From assembly GCF_003096555.1 (NCBI RefSeq), contig NZ_QEKM01000001.1, positions 1,178,001 to 1,242,000 on the forward strand: a DNA stretch of 64,000 bases, written 5' to 3'. The position numbers were made by a program, and so were the translations under genes. The notes under the pieces are model-generated. The model had not been told where the DNA came from and searched no databases. It saw nothing but the letters and a program-made list of their open reading frames with translations. Positions 8,110 through 21,567 of this stretch are shown here, piece after piece. This stretch comes from Simplicispira sp. 125 (GTDB taxonomy: Bacteria; Pseudomonadota; Gammaproteobacteria; Burkholderiales; Burkholderiaceae_C). The first letter of the stretch is position 1. Every line of letters starts with the position of its first letter.

Positions 8110-8763
8110 TCACTGAAGATCATTTGAGGTCATTGTCAAGCGACTGAGTCGCGTCAGGCCATCCCATGCATCAAGAGTCGGCGGATATTTCCGAGGATTA
8201 AAGAATCCGACTTCTTCCAGCGTCCATTGCCCTCGACCGAATTGGCAGGCATTGCATGCCGTTACCAAATTCGGCTCGTCATTCGTTCCACCCCGGCTGT
8301 GCGGAACGATGTGATCGAGTGAGGCACTGAGGGCTGCCAGCGCAGCGTGCTTGTCAGCGTTGCGCGCTCCCCACCGTGCTATTTCTGGCAAGCAGCGATG
8401 CAATCGCGTTCGCATGCTGCGGTCAATCACGCGTGTGCCGCAATATCGACACCGCCAACCGTCTCGCACGTAAATAGCGCGCTCAGAACTCGATGTGGGC
8501 ATGCGCTGGTCACTGCGTTCAACCTCATCGCCGACAGAGGGCATTGCCGATTGCCAGTGCACCAACGGATTGACTGCACCGGTTACCAGTGCGGTGTACG
8601 CGGCGATAACAGGCATGTCGGCCTCTGCCACTAGTTGCCGGGCGTTCGCTGCATCACCTGCCAATAGGCAGTCTGCAGCAGACGCCAGCAAATCCGCAGC
8701 AGATGAAAGCTGCGGTATCGGTGTCAGAAAACACCGCCTGGCAGGGGCATGGGTTGGCAACAT
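8110..8763 (-). CDS. HNH endonuclease (cargo gene between pccB and pccA)
   Basis: 217 residues. The C-terminal half is a zinc-ribbon HNH domain of McrA/5-methylcytosine-nuclease style: Cys105-x-x-Cys108 (CRYC), Asp150-His151 ([11 protein letters not shown]), Asn162/Asn165, and Cys170-x-x-Cys173 (CNAC). The first 90 residues form a helical region I do not recognise. It starts six bases after the pccB stop, so it is probably co-transcribed with the propionate genes. It may be a mobile or homing-type nuclease, or a defence gene. The HNH domain is certain and the role open. Confidence 0.85.
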   Translation of the reverse strand: MLPTHAPARRCFLTPIPQLSSAADLLASAADCLLAGDAANARQLVAEADMPVIAAYTALVTGAVNPLVHWQSAMPSVGDEVERSDQRMPTSSSERAIYVRDGWRCRYCGTRVIDRSMRTRLHRCLPEIARWGARNADKHAALAALSASLDHIVPHSRGGTNDEPNLVTACNACQFGRGQWTLEEVGFFNPRKYPPTLDAWDGLTRLSRLTMTSNDLQ

Positions 8764-8769
8764 GAGGGT

Positions 8770-10302
8770 CTACAGCGGAATATTTCCGTGCTTGCGCCAT
8801 GGGTTCTCCAGCTTCTTGTCGCGCAGCATGACCAGGCTGCGGCAAATCCGCTTGCGTGTCTCGTGCGGCAGGATCACATCGTCAATAAAGCCGCGTGCGC
8901 CCGCCACAAAGGGGTTGGCAAAGCGCTCTTTGTATTCCGCCTCGCGGGCGGCGAGCTTCACCGGGTCGTTCTTGTCTTCGCGGAAGATGATTTCCACCGC
9001 GCCCTTGGCGCCCATCACGGCAATCTCGGCGTTGGGCCAGGCCAGGTTCACGTCGCCGCGCAGGTGCTTTGAGCTCATCACGTCGTACGCACCGCCATAG
9101 GCCTTGCGGGTAATGACGGTGACCTTGGGCACGGTGCATTCCGCATAGGCAAACAGCAGCTTGGCGCCGTGTTTGATGATGCCGCCATACTCCTGGCTGG
9201 TGCCGGGCATGAAGCCGGGGACATCCACGAAGGTGATGACGGGGATGTTGAACGCATCGCAAAAGCGCACGAACCGCGCCGCCTTGATGCTGCTCTTGAT
9301 GTCCAGGCACCCGGCCAGCACCAGGGGCTGATTGGCCACGATGCCGACGGTCTGGCCTTCCATGCGGGCCAGGCCAATGACGATGTTCTTGGCGTAGTCG
9401 GGCTGCAGCTCAAAGAAGTCGCCGTCATCCACCACCTTGGTGATCAGCTCTTTCATGTCGTAGGGCTGGTTGGCGTTGGCGGGCACCAGCGTGTCGAGCG
9501 ACTTGTCGGCCCGGTCGGCCGGGTCGTTGCTGGGGCGCACAGGCGCTTTTTCGCGGTTGTTGAGCGGCAGGTAGTTGTACAGACGGCGCAGCATGAGGAT
9601 GGCCTCGACGTCGTTCTCGAAGGCCATGTCGGCCACGCCGCTCTTGGTGGTGTGCGTGCCAGCGCCGCCCAGCTCCTCGGCGGTCACGTTCTCATGCGTC
9701 ACGGTCTTGACCACATCGGGGCCGGTGACAAACATGTAGCTGCTGTCCTTGACCATGAAGATGAAGTCGGTCATGGCAGGCGAGTACACGGCGCCGCCTG
9801 CACACGGCCCCATGATCATGCTGATCTGCGGCACCACGCCGCTGGCCAGCACGTTGCGCTGGAACACATCGGCATAGCCGCCCAGGCTGGCCACGCCCTC
9901 CTGGATGCGCGCGCCGCCCGAGTCGTTCAGGCCGATGACGGGTGCGCCGACCTTCATGGCCTGGTCCATGACCTTGCAGATTTTCTCGGCGTGCGTCTCG
10001 GACAAGGCACCGCCAAACACCGTGAAATCCTGGCTGAACACAAAGGCCAAGCGTCCATTGATGAGGCCGTAGCCCGTCACCACGCCATCGCCCGGGATTT
10101 TGCTGTCTTCCATGCCAAAGTCGGTGCAGCGGTGCTCGACGAACATGTCCCACTCTTCAAAGGTGCCGTCGTCCATGAGCAACTCGATGCGCTCGCGCGC
10201 CGTGAGCTTGCCCTTGGCATGCTGTGCATCGATGCGCTTTTGCCCACCGCCCAGGCGGGCCAGCGCGCGCTTCTTTTCCAGTTGATCGAGGATGTCTTGC
10301 AT
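8770..10302 (-). CDS. pccB: Propionyl-CoA (acyl-CoA) carboxylase beta subunit, carboxyltransferase
   Basis: 510 residues, the family's normal length, starting [20 protein letters not shown]. It carries both crotonase-like carboxyltransferase halves, with the acyl-CoA site around [14 protein letters not shown] and the biotin-side motif [17 protein letters not shown]. It transfers the carboxyl group from biotinyl-PccA to propionyl-CoA, giving (S)-methylmalonyl-CoA. It is in line with meaB and the mutase. Its last codons are the parent of the scar ORF at 7941-8096. Confidence 0.95.
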   Translation of the reverse strand: MQDILDQLEKKRALARLGGGQKRIDAQHAKGKLTARERIELLMDDGTFEEWDMFVEHRCTDFGMEDSKIPGDGVVTGYGLINGRLAFVFSQDFTVFGGALSETHAEKICKVMDQAMKVGAPVIGLNDSGGARIQEGVASLGGYADVFQRNVLASGVVPQISMIMGPCAGGAVYSPAMTDFIFMVKDSSYMFVTGPDVVKTVTHENVTAEELGGAGTHTTKSGVADMAFENDVEAILMLRRLYNYLPLNNREKAPVRPSNDPADRADKSLDTLVPANANQPYDMKELITKVVDDGDFFELQPDYAKNIVIGLARMEGQTVGIVANQPLVLAGCLDIKSSIKAARFVRFCDAFNIPVITFVDVPGFMPGTSQEYGGIIKHGAKLLFAYAECTVPKVTVITRKAYGGAYDVMSSKHLRGDVNLAWPNAEIAVMGAKGAVEIIFREDKNDPVKLAAREAEYKERFANPFVAGARGFIDDVILPHETRKRICRSLVMLRDKKLENPWRKHGNIPL

Positions 10303-10335
10303 GGTCGTCCTTTGAGTGAGCCTGTGTTGTTTGAG

Positions 10336-10393
10336 TTGCTATTTATTCAATAGCTGACAGCGCTTGTCCTGATTGCGCTGAGAGCAGATTTCT
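10336..10393 (+). repeat. Comamonad palindromic element, copy 4 (encodes the MeaB C-terminus)
   Basis: TTGCTATTTATTCAATAGCT, then GACAGCGCTTGTCC, then GATTGCGCTGAGAGC. On the minus strand it encodes the last residues of MeaB, [12 protein letters not shown]. Confidence 0.85.
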
Positions 10394-11367
10394 TGCTGCA
10401 GTCGATGCTGCAATGCGCCCGGCCGCCACATCGGCCTGCAGTTGGGGCAACAAATGCCGTACCTGCGGATGCTGGCGAAACGACTGCTTGAGCCCGGCGT
10501 CGATGCGCTCCCACATCCACGCCAGCGCCTGTTTTTCACGCCGCGCGGCCAGGCGGCCGTTGGCCGTTTGCAATTGGCGGTATTGCGTGACGGCATCCCA
10601 GAAACTACCGATACCCTGCCCCAGCAGCGCGCTGATCTGCAGCACCTTGGGGTGCCAGCGCGTGGTGTCGTGCGAGGCGTTGTCGGGGTTGCCGTGCTGG
10701 CTGAGGATGCGCAGGCTCGATGTGATTTGCGCGTCGGCCCGCATGGCGGCATGGGGGTCGAGGTCGGCCTTGTTGATGACCACCAGGTCGGCGATCTCCA
10801 TCACGCCCTTCTTGATGGCCTGCAGATCGTCGCCGGCGTTGGGCAGTTGCAGCAGCACAAACATGTCGGTCATGCTGGAGACTGCCGTCTCCGACTGGCC
10901 CACGCCCACCGTCTCGACGATGACGATGTCGTAGCCCGCGGCCTCACAAACCAACATCGCTTCGCGCGTTTTTTCGGCCACCCCGCCCAGCGTGCCGCTG
11001 CTGGGGCTGGGGCGGATGTAGGCATTTGGGTTGACCGACAGGTGTTCCATGCGCGTCTTGTCGCCCAGGATGGAGCCGCCCGAGACAGTGCTGGACGGAT
11101 CAATCGTGAGCGCCGCAATGCGGTGACCTTGCGCAATGAGATACAGGCCCAGCGCCTCGATAAAGGTGGACTTTCCCACGCCCGGCACGCCGCTGATCCC
11201 CAAGCGAAAGCTCTTGCCCGTGTGCGGCAGCAGCGCCGTCAGCAACTCGTCGCCCTGGGCGCGGTGGTCGGCGCGGGTGGATTCGAGCAGCGTGATGGCC
11301 TTGGCCATGGCGCGGCGCTGCTGGGCGGCGCTGCCATGCAGGATGCCGTCGAGAATCTCCGCAGGGA

Positions 11368-11371
<4 letters not shown>
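10343..11371 (-). CDS. meaB: Methylmalonyl-CoA mutase-associated GTPase MeaB
   Basis: 342 residues of the G3E-type MeaB/ArgK family, the chaperone that loads and protects adenosylcobalamin in methylmalonyl-CoA mutase. The P-loop GVPGVGKST is at 61-69; the Walker B/switch region [10 protein letters not shown] and the NKAD guanine motif follow. Its start overlaps the mutase stop by four bases (ATGA), indicating translational coupling. The last 15 or so codons lie in a palindromic element, so the native C-terminus has been replaced or extended by repeat sequence. Confidence 0.94.
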
Positions 11372-13536
<2,165 letters not shown>

Positions 13537-13656
13537 GGCGGCAAATTCTCCGGCGGTTGGCATAGCTTGGTTTCAGGGCATTCCCTGTGATGTGAGCGAG
13601 TTTACATCATTCATAATTATTCATTCAAAATATTCCGTGCAGCTTACAATCGCTCC
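13537..13656. promoter_or_regulatory. Divergent promoter region, propionate operon / GntR gene
   Basis: An AT-rich block at 13600-13640 (CATTCATAATTATTCATTC) lies between the two divergent starts, and near-palindromic ATAATTAT is at its centre. It is the natural place for both promoters and for autoregulation by the GntR protein, but I see no clean FadR-type operator. Confidence 0.5.
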
Positions 13657-14292
13657 ATGTCCACTCTGACCCTCACTCCCCGCGCCCTGTACGAAGAAGT
13701 GGCCGAACTGCTGCGCCAACGCATCTTCCAGCGGGAACTGGAGCCGGGTTGCTGGATTGACGAGCTCAAGATCGCCGAGGAATTCGGCATCAGCCGCACC
13801 CCCTTGCGCGAAGCCCTGAAGGTGCTGGCCGCCGAAGGACTGGTCACCATGAAGGTACGCCGAGGCGCCTATGTGACCGAGATGTCCGAGAAAGACCTGC
13901 GTGATGTTTACCACCTGCTCAGCCTGCTGGAAAGCGATGCTGCAGGCGTGGTGGCCCGCGCCGCCAGTGACGAAGATCTGCGCGCATTGCAAAACCTGCA
14001 CGCCGAACTGGAGGCTGCCAAGGGGCAGCGCGACCAGTTTTTTGTGATCAACGAACGCTTTCACATGCGCTTGCTGGAGCTGGCCGACAACCGCTGGCGC
14101 AGCCAGATGGTGGCCGACCTGCGCAAGGTGATGAAGCTCAACCGCCACAACTCCCTGTTCAAGCAGGGCCGCATTGACGATTCGCTGCGCGAACACCGCG
14201 CCATCATGGCCGCCCTGCTCGCCCGCGACACGGCGGCCACGGTGCAAGCCATGCAAAGCCATTTCACCAACGGCCTGGAAGCTGCCACCTGA
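13657..14292 (+). CDS. GntR/FadR-family (FCD domain) transcriptional regulator
   Basis: 211 residues: an N-terminal winged helix (LLRQRIFQRELEPGCWIDE, then IAEEFGISRTPLREALKVLA) and an all-helical FCD ligand domain containing FHMRLLELADN and LREHRAIMAALLARD. FCD regulators bind small acids or acyl-CoA-like metabolites. It is divergent from the methylmalonyl-CoA mutase operon, so it is most likely its regulator, responding to a propionate-derived metabolite. Family certain, target inferred. Confidence 0.9.
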   Translation: MSTLTLTPRALYEEVAELLRQRIFQRELEPGCWIDELKIAEEFGISRTPLREALKVLAAEGLVTMKVRRGAYVTEMSEKDLRDVYHLLSLLESDAAGVVARAASDEDLRALQNLHAELEAAKGQRDQFFVINERFHMRLLELADNRWRSQMVADLRKVMKLNRHNSLFKQGRIDDSLREHRAIMAALLARDTAATVQAMQSHFTNGLEAAT

Positions 14293-14419
14293 TCCGCGCC
14301 CTGGTTCACCGTGGCAGGAAAACCCCGCCAAAGACTGAAACAGGCTGAAACAACTGGCGAGCCTGTGCCGCCTGCCCTATGCTGTGAGCACCAACCACTT
14401 AGCGCACGCAGTCTGGCCC

Positions 14420-15118
14420 ATGAAGTCCTCTGAAGAAACCGTTGTTTTTGGTACCGAAGATCTGTTGCTGAGCCTGTGCAACTCCGTCACGCGCGTGCTG
14501 ACCGTGGCCACGCACAGCGATATCCGCTATTCCGGCATGGTCCAGCGCATCACGCGCACCTGCCTCAAACCCGACATTGGCTGCTTTGTGCTGTTTGATG
14601 GCGGCTTCTCTGGCTTGGTCATCATCAATTTTTCAGCCCAGGCCGCGATGGAGTTGTATTCCAACTACCTGCTCAACATGGGCATGCAGCAGAGCGACCT
14701 GGCGCGTTCCTACACGGCGGACGAGGTCAGCAACGTGATGGGCGAGCTGATGAACCAGGTAGTGGGCGACTTTACCGGCAAGGTGCACCGCGAGCTGCAC
14801 ACCCACATCACGCAAAACCAGCCCAAGATGCTGGTGTTGAACAAGCAGGTCATGCTGAGTGTGGATGCCAACCTTGACCAGCCCGAAGCGCGGCGCGTGA
14901 CTTTCTATACCGGCTCCAACAACATCTTCTATCTGGAGCTGGCCATCGACAAGACAGAGTTCGTCAAGCTCTACGATTTCGCGCCCCAGGAAGTGCCCGA
15001 TCCCGATGCCCTGATCGACCAGGCCCACGAGCGTGCAGCGGCCGCTGCTGGTGCGCCCGCCTCAGCGGAGCCGTCATCGTCTGCCACTGACGATCTGCTC
15101 CGCTCCCTGGGCATGTAG
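14420..15118 (+). CDS. DUF3334 protein, CheX/CheC-like
   Basis: 232 residues from ATG 14420 (MKSSEETVVF); a GTG 36 bases upstream would add 12 residues. The motif DEVSNVMGELMNQVVG contains Glu109-x-x-Asn112, the ExxN signature by which CheC/CheX phosphatases act on CheY-P. The family is annotated only as DUF3334. The C-terminal 30 residues are Ala/Ser-rich and disordered, ending DDLLRSLGM. No chemotaxis genes are nearby. A role as a response-regulator phosphatase or a CheX-fold adaptor is inference. Confidence 0.65.
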   Translation: MKSSEETVVFGTEDLLLSLCNSVTRVLTVATHSDIRYSGMVQRITRTCLKPDIGCFVLFDGGFSGLVIINFSAQAAMELYSNYLLNMGMQQSDLARSYTADEVSNVMGELMNQVVGDFTGKVHRELHTHITQNQPKMLVLNKQVMLSVDANLDQPEARRVTFYTGSNNIFYLELAIDKTEFVKLYDFAPQEVPDPDALIDQAHERAAAAAGAPASAEPSSSATDDLLRSLGM

Positions 15119-15219
15119 ACAGGCGGAGCCCCGCCCAGGGCGGGCGGTATGATTTAAGGGTTTTCCCGCGCTCTGGCATCCATGCCAATGCCGCCAGCCC
15201 CACCCCATACCGCCCCGAG

Positions 15220-17073
<1,854 letters not shown>

Positions 17074-17088
17074 GCGCTGCTGAGCCGC

Positions 17089-17118
17089 GGCCGCATGAAT
17101 CTAAAACCTCATGCGGCC
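17089..17118. terminator. Hairpin between convergent genes
   Basis: A perfect 10-bp stem, GGCCGCATGA (17089-17098) and TCATGCGGCC (17109-17118), has a loop of ten bases and covers the stop codon of the minus-strand gene. There is no T run, so termination strength is uncertain. Confidence 0.6.
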
Positions 17119-18215
17119 ACGGCCTCCCCCGCGCATTCAGTGGCGTAGGCCTGCCCAAACCGGTTGCCGAGAAAATCCTGCAGCGCCACGGCCTCTTGCC
17201 CGACAAAGCCCTTTTGCGGCAACTTGTCCTGGGCCACCAGATCCAGCGCAGTGCAGATCCCGGCGGCCGTGGTGCGCTGGATGGCGCTCAGCCGGTGGCC
17301 CGCCACCTCGGTGCCAAGGATGCGGCCCGAATACGAATCCTGCACCAAACGCCCGCCGCGCAGCCCCGAGGCGCTGGCAAACACCACGATCACATCCTGC
17401 TCGGTGGTGGGAATGGCCGCCTCGAAAATTTCCTTGAGCAGATCGCGCCGGTCGCGCAGGCGCAGATCGTTGAGCAGCAGCTTGAGAATGGCGCAATGTC
17501 CGGGGTAGCGGATCGACTTGTAGTCCACCTGCCGCGCCCTGCCCGCCAGGGTTTCGGTCAGCGTGCCCAGGCCGCCGGAGGTATTGAAAGCCTCGTACTC
17601 CACGCCATCAAGCGCAAAGGTTTCCAGGCCGTCCAGTGCCGCGACGGTGGTGGCCTGGCCGTCCACGATGGCTTCGCAGGGGTTGCAGTATTCATTGATC
17701 AGGCCCTCGGTGCTCCAGGTCAGGTTGTAGCGCAGGGCACCCTGCGGGTAGCGCGGCAGCGCCCCCACGCGCATGCGCAGACTGTGCAGCTCGTCGAAGC
17801 GGCACGCCAGGTCGTTGCCGACGATGCCAATGAAACCCGGTGCCAAACCGCACTGCGGCATGAGCACGCTGCGTGCATCCTGCGCCAGGGCTCGGATGGC
17901 CTGGGTGCTCTGCACGTCTTCAGTCAAATCAAAGTAATGCACGCCGGCCTGCGCGCACAGCGTGGCCACACCCACGGCGCAGTGGAAAGGCAGCGCATTG
18001 AGCACGGCGTAGCGGCCGCTAACGGCGGTTTGCAATGCCGCATCGTCGGGAGTGGCCAGTGTGGCCACGTCCAGCACGGCCACGGCTTCCAGGCGCGCCG
18101 CATCGCGGTCGGCCACCAGAACGTCATAGTCGCCGCTGCGCGACAGCAGCAGCGCCATGGCAAAGCCGATATGGCCTGCCCCCAGGATGGTGATGGAACG
18201 GCGGGTCGTGATCAT
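17109..18215 (-). CDS. Saccharopine dehydrogenase-family oxidoreductase (lysine 6-dehydrogenase-like)
   Basis: 368 residues from ATG 18215, which has AAGGAG seven bases upstream. The N-terminal Rossmann motif ITILGAGHIGFAMA binds NAD(P); the following GVHYFDLTED and MPQCGLAPGFIGI blocks are typical of the saccharopine dehydrogenase / lysine 6-dehydrogenase group. With a divergent Lrp-type regulator it probably belongs to lysine or another amino-acid breakdown pathway. The exact substrate cannot be fixed from sequence. Confidence 0.75.
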   Translation of the reverse strand: MITTRRSITILGAGHIGFAMALLLSRSGDYDVLVADRDAARLEAVAVLDVATLATPDDAALQTAVSGRYAVLNALPFHCAVGVATLCAQAGVHYFDLTEDVQSTQAIRALAQDARSVLMPQCGLAPGFIGIVGNDLACRFDELHSLRMRVGALPRYPQGALRYNLTWSTEGLINEYCNPCEAIVDGQATTVAALDGLETFALDGVEYEAFNTSGGLGTLTETLAGRARQVDYKSIRYPGHCAILKLLLNDLRLRDRRDLLKEIFEAAIPTTEQDVIVVFASASGLRGGRLVQDSYSGRILGTEVAGHRLSAIQRTTAAGICTALDLVAQDKLPQKGFVGQEAVALQDFLGNRFGQAYATECAGEAVAA

Positions 18216-18304
18216 GGCGTGTCTCCTTGTAGTGTTGGTGGTGCTGTGGTTCAGCTCACTCAATGCTACGGCGCAGTGCTGTCAATGTGTAGCATGTAAA
18301 ACGT

Positions 18305-18338
18305 CGAATAACTTGCTAATATTCGTCAAAATAACGAA
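18305..18338. promoter_or_regulatory. Overlapping inverted repeats, probable Lrp-type operator
   Basis: CGAATA (18305-18310) pairs with TATTCG (18320-18325), and TTCGT (18322-18326) pairs with ACGAA (18334-18338). The two palindromes share their middle arm. They lie 18-51 bp before the Lrp start, in the divergent spacer, as expected for an autoregulated AsnC/Lrp protein binding as stacked dimers. Confidence 0.6.
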
Positions 18339-18355
18339 AACTATCGACACAAGCC

Positions 18356-18802
18356 ATGAACGCCCCTCTGGACGACACCGACCGCCAGCTTCTGAGCCTG
18401 CTCCAGGCCAACGCGCGCGAGAGCACATCCACACTGGCACGGCGCCTGGGTTTGGCGCGCACCACGGTGGTGGCGCGCATTGCGCGGCTAGAGCGCACGG
18501 GTGTGGTGGCCGGCTATGGCGTGCGCCTGGGCGCGCCCATGGACAGCGCCGCCGTACGCGCCTGGTGCAGCCTGAGCTTGCTGCCACAAACAGCGCCCGC
18601 CGTGCTGCGCGCCTTGGCCGCCATGCCCGAGGTGGAAGAAGTGTCGGCCGTGAGCGGCCAGTTCGACTACCTGGCCTTTTTGCGCTGCGCCAGCCACGAG
18701 CGACTGGACAGCCTGCTCGACCAGATCGGCCAGATGGACGGCGTGCACAAAACGCAGACCAGCATCGTGCTCAGCCGCAAGATCGATCGGCGCAGTGTGT
18801 GA
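18356..18802 (+). CDS. Lrp/AsnC-family transcriptional regulator
   Basis: 148 residues: N-terminal HTH (LDDTDRQLLSLLQANARES, then LARRLGLARTTVVARIARLE) and a RAM ligand/oligomer domain (VEEVSAVSGQFDYLAFLR). It is divergent from the saccharopine-dehydrogenase-type gene and is its probable regulator, likely responsive to an amino acid. The palindromic element immediately downstream may help end the transcript. Confidence 0.9.
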   Translation: MNAPLDDTDRQLLSLLQANARESTSTLARRLGLARTTVVARIARLERTGVVAGYGVRLGAPMDSAAVRAWCSLSLLPQTAPAVLRALAAMPEVEEVSAVSGQFDYLAFLRCASHERLDSLLDQIGQMDGVHKTQTSIVLSRKIDRRSV

Positions 18803-18806
18803 TGAA

Positions 18807-18866
18807 TACTATTGATTAGATAGCTGCTAGCGCTTACCAGTAAAGCGCTAGAGGCCAATTTTTCAT
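18807..18866 (+). repeat. Comamonad palindromic element, copy 5 (best consensus)
   Basis: Order of parts: TACTATT-GATTAGATAGCTGC, TAGCGCTT-ACCAGTA-AAGCGCTA, GAGGCCAATTTTTCAT. The inner arms TAGCGCTT / AAGCGCTA form a perfect 8-bp stem. The conserved outer features are a CTATT...ATAGCT half-palindrome on the left and GAGGCC plus a T run on the right. It lies between two convergent genes. Confidence 0.9.
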
Positions 18867-18871
18867 AAATT

Positions 18872-19462
18872 TCAGGCTTCGAACTGCGCTGCGTTCTTGC
18901 CCTGGATGGGCGCATAAAAAGCCTTGATGCGCACCATGTCCTGCTCGATATCGCCCGTGGGCTCGAACACCGGCCCCAAGCCACCGACCTTGCGGCCATA
19001 GTCCACAAAGGCCAGCACGATGGGTACGCCCGCCTGGTGGGCGATGAAGTAAAAGCCTGTTTTCCAATGCCGCGTCTTGCCGCGCGTGCCCTCGGGCGGA
19101 ATGATGAGCTGCATGGGGCCGTCGGCATCGCGCATGGCCTGCGCGGACATGGCCACCAAGTTGCCAGCCTGGCCCCGGTTGACCGGAATGCCGCCCAGCC
19201 AGCGCATCAGCCCCCCAAACGGTGCCCTGAACAGGCTTTGCTTGCCCATCCAGTACACCCGCAGGCGCAGTGCAAAGGCAATCATCAGGGTGTAAGGCAA
19301 GTCCCAATTGCTGGTGTGCGGGGCCGCAATCAGCACGCTCTTGGCGGCATGGGCGGGCAAAGAGCCTTCGACCTTCCAGCCTGTGGAACGAAGAATGGCG
19401 AGCGACAGCCCGCGCAGCAGGCTGTTGACGACCGGGGTATCAAAAATGGTGTGGTGGTGCAT
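18872..19462 (-). CDS. PlsC-type lysophospholipid acyltransferase
   Basis: 196 residues. The acyltransferase motif HTSNWD (His49-x4-Asp54) and the EGTRG motif (124-128) are intact, with PVNRG between them. The family adds an acyl chain to lysophosphatidic acid or related lipids at the inner membrane. It is shorter than E. coli PlsC and resembles the 'acyltransferase for glycerol' subgroup. It is probably monocistronic, with a palindromic element after its stop. Confidence 0.85.
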   Translation of the reverse strand: MHHHTIFDTPVVNSLLRGLSLAILRSTGWKVEGSLPAHAAKSVLIAAPHTSNWDLPYTLMIAFALRLRVYWMGKQSLFRAPFGGLMRWLGGIPVNRGQAGNLVAMSAQAMRDADGPMQLIIPPEGTRGKTRHWKTGFYFIAHQAGVPIVLAFVDYGRKVGGLGPVFEPTGDIEQDMVRIKAFYAPIQGKNAAQFEA

Positions 19463-19581
19463 GGCGAGGCAATCAAAGGGCGCACCAAAAATTTTTGATA
19501 CTTTTTGCTACATCATGGGTGAGTGTAGCAAGCCTGCACCACCAAAATGGGCCATGGCAGCAGCCATGGCCGGGACCAAAA

Positions 19582-20100
19582 TCACGAACCCGACAACACC
19601 ACTTCGACGCGGCGGGCTTCGGCGTTGCTGCCGCTGGCCTGGGTTTCTTCGGGTTTCTTCAGCTCGACACGCTCTTCAGCCACACCCAGGGCCTTGAGGG
19701 CTTCGCGCACAGCCAGGGCGCGGTTCTTGGCCAGTTCGGCGTTCAGGGCAGCGTCGCCCGTAGCGTCATGGAAACCCGAGACGATCGCCATGCGGCCATC
19801 GGCCACGCCCTTGACCACATCGGCCAGGGCCTCGTTGGCGCCTGCGGCCAGATCGGCCTTGCCCGAGGCAAAGTAGAACTTCACCACACCGTCCTCGACA
19901 CGCACGCTGGCCACGTCTTCCGTCACCACCACCGCTGCGGGAGCAGGTGCCGTTACAGCCACAGGTGCGGGTGCATGGGCGATGCCACGCTTGTAAACTA
20001 CCACGCCGACCACGGTGGACACCACCAGCGCAATCAGCGCAAACAGGAAACCCAGGGCAAAGCGTTCTTGGCTATCGTCGTCGGAACTGCTGAAGGACAT
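19582..20100 (-). CDS. OmpA-domain envelope protein with one membrane anchor
   Basis: 172 residues from ATG 20100 (GGAG upstream). After a short acidic N-terminus there is one transmembrane segment (ALGFLFALIALVVSTVVGVVVY), an Ala/Pro-rich linker and a C-terminal OmpA-like domain (VKFYFASGKADLAAG, AIVSGFHDATGDAALNAELAKNRALAVREAL). That domain normally binds peptidoglycan. The expected architecture is inner-membrane anchored with the OmpA domain in the periplasm. Confidence 0.85.
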   Translation of the reverse strand: MSFSSSDDDSQERFALGFLFALIALVVSTVVGVVVYKRGIAHAPAPVAVTAPAPAAVVVTEDVASVRVEDGVVKFYFASGKADLAAGANEALADVVKGVADGRMAIVSGFHDATGDAALNAELAKNRALAVREALKALGVAEERVELKKPEETQASGSNAEARRVEVVLSGS

Positions 20101-20201
20101 TATTGAAACTCCGGAAAAATGGGGTGGAACAAAAGCCTGTTGACGATCTCCCAAACGTCGCAAACAGAGCCCAAGGGATAACCCGCTATTGTAGAGTCCG
20201 C

Positions 20202-20825
20202 ATGCCTGAATTTTCTGCCCCCACGCGCGACCCGGCGCCCTTGCTCGAAAGAGCCTTGCAAGAATGGGGCGGCCAGAGCGATCTGTGGGTTTTTGGCTAT
20301 GCCTCGCTCATCTGGCGCCCCGAGTTCGACTACACCGAGCGGCGCGACGCCCGCGTGCACGGCTGGCACCGTGCGCTCAAGATGTGGAGCCACATCAACC
20401 GGGGCACCCCGCAATGCCCTGGTCTGGTGTTTGGCATGCTCTCGGGCGGCAGCTGCCGGGGCATGGTGTTCCGTGTTCCACAAAAGCATGCCCACCAGGT
20501 CATGGTGAACCTGTGGCAGCGCGAAATGCCCGTGGCCGTGTACGACCCGCGCTGGCTGACCTGCCACACCCCCCAGGGGCCGGTGCAGGCGCTGGCGTTT
20601 ACGCTCTCGCGCAGCAGCCCCAGCTACACCGGCGAGCTGCAGCCCGATGAATACCGCCGCATCTTCGAGCAAGCCAGCGGCCGCTATGGCAGCACACATG
20701 ACTATGCGCGCGACACCCTGCACGGGCTGCGCGAGGTGGGCATCCACGACCAGGCGCTGGCGCGCCTGCTGCAGTTCTCCAGCCCCCCGCCCGGCCCCGA
20801 CGGCCCGGGCACAATGGCGCAATGA
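20202..20825 (+). CDS. chaC: ChaC-type glutathione-specific gamma-glutamylcyclotransferase
   Basis: 207 residues from ATG 20202 ([10 protein letters not shown]); an ATG at 20103 would add 33 unlikely residues across the promoter. The substrate loop FGYASLIW (31-38) and the catalytic Glu108 in LWQREM are those of ChaC, which cleaves glutathione to 5-oxoproline and Cys-Gly. It overlaps pdxH by four bases (ATGA), so the two are translationally coupled. Confidence 0.9.
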   Translation: MPEFSAPTRDPAPLLERALQEWGGQSDLWVFGYASLIWRPEFDYTERRDARVHGWHRALKMWSHINRGTPQCPGLVFGMLSGGSCRGMVFRVPQKHAHQVMVNLWQREMPVAVYDPRWLTCHTPQGPVQALAFTLSRSSPSYTGELQPDEYRRIFEQASGRYGSTHDYARDTLHGLREVGIHDQALARLLQFSSPPPGPDGPGTMAQ

Positions 20826-21469
20826 GCAGCCCCAACACCTCCATCGCCGATCTGCGCAAAAGCTACGAACGCGCCGAACTCAACGAAGACGCCTCGCACG
20901 CGGCCCCGCTGCAGCAGTTCGACCAGTGGCTCCAGGAAGCCATCCGCTCCCAGGTGCCCGAACCCAACGCCATGACGGTAGCCACCGTGGGCTGTGACCT
21001 GCGGCCCAGCACCCGCGTGGTGCTCATCAAAGGGTATGACGAGCGCGGCATCGTCTGGTACACCAACTACGAAAGCCGCAAGGGCCGCCAGCTGGCGGGC
21101 AACCCCTTTGCGGCGCTGCAATTTCACTGGGTGGAGCTCGAGCGCGTAGTGCGCATCGAAGGCACCGTCGAAAAAGTCAGCGACGCAGAGAGCGACGAAT
21201 ACTTTGCCAGCCGCCCGCTCGACTCGCGCATCGGCGCCTGGGCCAGCCCGCAAAGCCAGGTCATCTCGGGCCGGGGCGTACTGGTCGCCAATGCCGCCAA
21301 ATACGGTGCGCAATTCATGCTCATGCCTCCCCGCCCACCCCACTGGGGTGGCTACCGCCTCCAACCCGAGCAATGGGAGTTCTGGCAGGGGCGCAAAAGC
21401 CGCTTGCACGACCGGCTGCGCTACCGGCGCGATGGAACCCAATGGATACGCGAGCGCCTGGCACCGTAA
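20822..21469 (+). CDS. pdxH: Pyridoxamine 5'-phosphate oxidase
   Basis: 215 residues, close to E. coli PdxH (218). FMN-binding blocks [21 protein letters not shown] and [16 protein letters not shown], and the C-terminal signature [17 protein letters not shown]...W..ERLAP, are complete. It oxidises PNP/PMP to pyridoxal phosphate, the cofactor of the PLP enzyme encoded at 54053-55225. Confidence 0.96.
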   Translation: MSSPNTSIADLRKSYERAELNEDASHAAPLQQFDQWLQEAIRSQVPEPNAMTVATVGCDLRPSTRVVLIKGYDERGIVWYTNYESRKGRQLAGNPFAALQFHWVELERVVRIEGTVEKVSDAESDEYFASRPLDSRIGAWASPQSQVISGRGVLVANAAKYGAQFMLMPPRPPHWGGYRLQPEQWEFWQGRKSRLHDRLRYRRDGTQWIRERLAP

Positions 21470-21567
21470 ACAGGCTATCGGACTTGTGAACCAGGTCAAA
21501 GGGGCATTTTTGCGTCCCTACACTTCGGCGCATTCTTTGGTACCCACTACGACAAGGAGACAACGCA

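Noticed and set aside
13537..13656. Cobalamin riboswitch before the methylmalonyl-CoA mutase operon
   Set aside because: The gap is too short and lacks the B12-box sequence; only promoters fit.
14384..14419. GTG start extending the DUF3334 protein
   Set aside because: The extra residues (MSTNHLAHAVWP) look non-conserved and there is no better ribosome-binding site than for ATG 14420.
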